The notes under the pieces are model-generated. The model worked only from the letters and a program-made list of their open reading frames with translations. It had not been told where the DNA came from and ran no database searches. From Paracoccaceae bacterium (GTDB lineage: Bacteria; Pseudomonadota; Alphaproteobacteria; Rhodobacterales; Rhodobacteraceae): a stretch of DNA of 6,646 nucleotides. The position numbers were made by a program, and so were the translations under genes. The DNA lies in the NCBI GenBank assembly GCA_023263735.1, contig JALQUQ010000145.1, positions 1 to 6,646 on the forward strand, read 5' to 3'. Below, piece by piece: positions 5,822-6,646 of this stretch. Within the stretch, counting starts at the first letter, position 1. Every line of letters begins with the position of its first letter.

Positions 5822-6544
5822 TTATTCGCGGTTGCCAAGGAACTGCAGCAAGAACATGAACATGTTGATGAAGTCGAGGTAGAGTTGCAGGGCACCCATG
5901 ATGGCCGCCTTGCCCAACCACTCCTGATCACCAACCATCGCGTGTTGCAGATAGGTGTTCTTGATGTTCTGCGTGTCATAGGCCGTCAGACCCGCAAAGA
6001 TCAGCACGCCCAGCACCGACACGGCAAAAGCCAAGGCCGAAGAGGCGAGGAAGATGTTGATGATCGACGCCAGAATCAGGCCGACCAGACCCATGATCAA
6101 GAACGTGCCAAGGCCCGACAGGTCTTTCTTGGTCGTGTAGCCGTACAGCGACAGGGCCGCGAAGGAGATCGCCGTCACAAGGAAGGTCTGCGCGATCGAC
6201 ACGCCGGTGTAGGCCGCGAAGATGAAGGAAATCGACAGGCCCATCGCAGCGGCATAGACGTAAAAGAACAACTGCGCGGCCGCCACTGACAGGCGGTTCA
6301 GCAGAGCGCCAAACGCAAAGACCATGATCAGCGGCGCGAACATCACCACCCATTTAAGGGGCGTGCCAAAGATCGCTGCCAGCATCGCGTCATTGGTGCC
6401 AACCGCCCAAGCGACGGCGCCCGTGATCAGCATGCCCACGGACATCAGCCCATAGACCTTGTTCATATGAGCGCGTAGACCCGCATCGATCTGTGCAGAC
6501 CGGCTACCTGCGCCGGCTGTGCGGATCGTAGTATAGTCAGCCAT
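5822..6544 (-). CDS. Bax-inhibitor-1 family (YccA/YbhL-like) inner-membrane protein
   Basis: The 240-residue product has a 25-residue polar N-terminus and about seven membrane helices (near 31-49, 63-82, 87-110, 115-135, 146-167, 170-188 and 212-235). It ends in the family-typical LYLDFINMFMFLLQFLG. Acidic residues in the last helices (D190 in AYDTQ and D224 in LYLDF) correspond to the aspartate pair that acts as a pH/calcium switch in the characterised bacterial homologue BsYetJ. Family members are proposed calcium-leak channels; E. coli YccA is a substrate and modulator of the FtsH protease. The start is fixed by GGAGG (complement of 6553-6557), eight bases before the ATG. Length is normal for the family. 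The gene converges on the P-loop gene and ends at an intrinsic terminator. A heat-shock-like promoter candidate lies upstream. Confidence 0.96.
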   Translation of the reverse strand: MADYTTIRTAGAGSRSAQIDAGLRAHMNKVYGLMSVGMLITGAVAWAVGTNDAMLAAIFGTPLKWVVMFAPLIMVFAFGALLNRLSVAAAQLFFYVYAAAMGLSISFIFAAYTGVSIAQTFLVTAISFAALSLYGYTTKKDLSGLGTFLIMGLVGLILASIINIFLASSALAFAVSVLGVLIFAGLTAYDTQNIKNTYLQHAMVGDQEWLGKAAIMGALQLYLDFINMFMFLLQFLGNRE

Positions 6545-6606
6545 GAATGTTGCCTCCGAAAGTGTTCAGTTGGCCTGCCCCGCGATTGGGACAGGTCTCG
6601 TGTTCG

Positions 6607-6636
6607 AATATCGGGGCGAAGTTGGGCCTTTTCAAG
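6607..6636 (-). promoter_or_regulatory. Candidate RpoH-type (heat-shock) or housekeeping promoter of the Bax-inhibitor-1 gene
   Basis: On the minus strand, CTTGAAA (complement of 6630-6636), a 13-base gap and CCCCGATAT (complement of 6608-6616) closely follow the sigma-32 pattern CTTGAAA-N13-17-CCCCATNT. The same bases also read as a sigma-70 promoter, with TTGAAA, a 17-base spacer and GATATT (complement of 6607-6612). Either reading predicts a transcript start near 6600 and a leader of about 55 bases. Nothing else recognisable is present in 6558-6646. Confidence 0.55.
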
Positions 6637-6646
6637 AACTCTTGCC

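Noticed and set aside
5810..6289. Plus-strand open frame of 159 codons over the Bax-inhibitor-1 gene
   Set aside because: Its charged, repetitive product (many Arg, Gln, His, Glu) is the antisense reading of membrane helices; the minus-strand gene is unmistakable.

Overview
The window looks like a chromosomal segment of a GC-rich alphaproteobacterium, most likely of the Rhodobacteraceae. The evidence is the cysteine-free alphaproteobacterial form of ribosomal protein L33, the strongly GC-biased third codon positions, and the gene content. This placement rests on recognition of the proteins, not on a database search. Nothing in it looks like a mobile element, CRISPR array, tRNA or rRNA.

Bases 1-4884 hold four plus-strand genes packed as one operon (gaps of 11, 1 and 27 bases). 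They are: (i) a cyclic-nucleotide-binding-like/CBS-pair/DUF294 nucleotidyltransferase, cut at its 5' end by the window edge; (ii) a small two-helix membrane protein that I cannot name; (iii) a stand-alone receiver-domain response regulator; (iv) a 702-residue membrane protein that joins a PAS and histidine-kinase-like region to a complete DEDDh 3'-5' exonuclease. DUF294 proteins and DnaQ-like exonucleases are known neighbours of a DUF4212 protein plus sodium:solute symporter pair, and often of acetyl-CoA synthetase, in many proteobacteria. I therefore expect that symporter just left of the window. The most unusual point is that the kinase-like part of gene (iv) has lost its phosphoacceptor histidine and its ATP-binding motifs, while the receiver beside it keeps every phosphorylation residue.

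Bases 4885-5226 hold a monocistronic-looking rpmG (L33) unit: a promoter candidate, a leader hairpin, a good ribosome binding site, the 55-codon gene and a rho-independent terminator. A P-loop kinase-like gene (5239-5775) starts just after that terminator.

The right end carries a minus-strand Bax-inhibitor-1 family membrane protein (5822-6544), convergent with the P-loop gene. A strong hairpin between the two has its U-tract on the minus strand. Upstream of the minus-strand gene is a promoter candidate that fits the heat-shock sigma factor RpoH pattern better than the housekeeping one. That would suit a family whose E. coli member YccA interacts with the FtsH protease.
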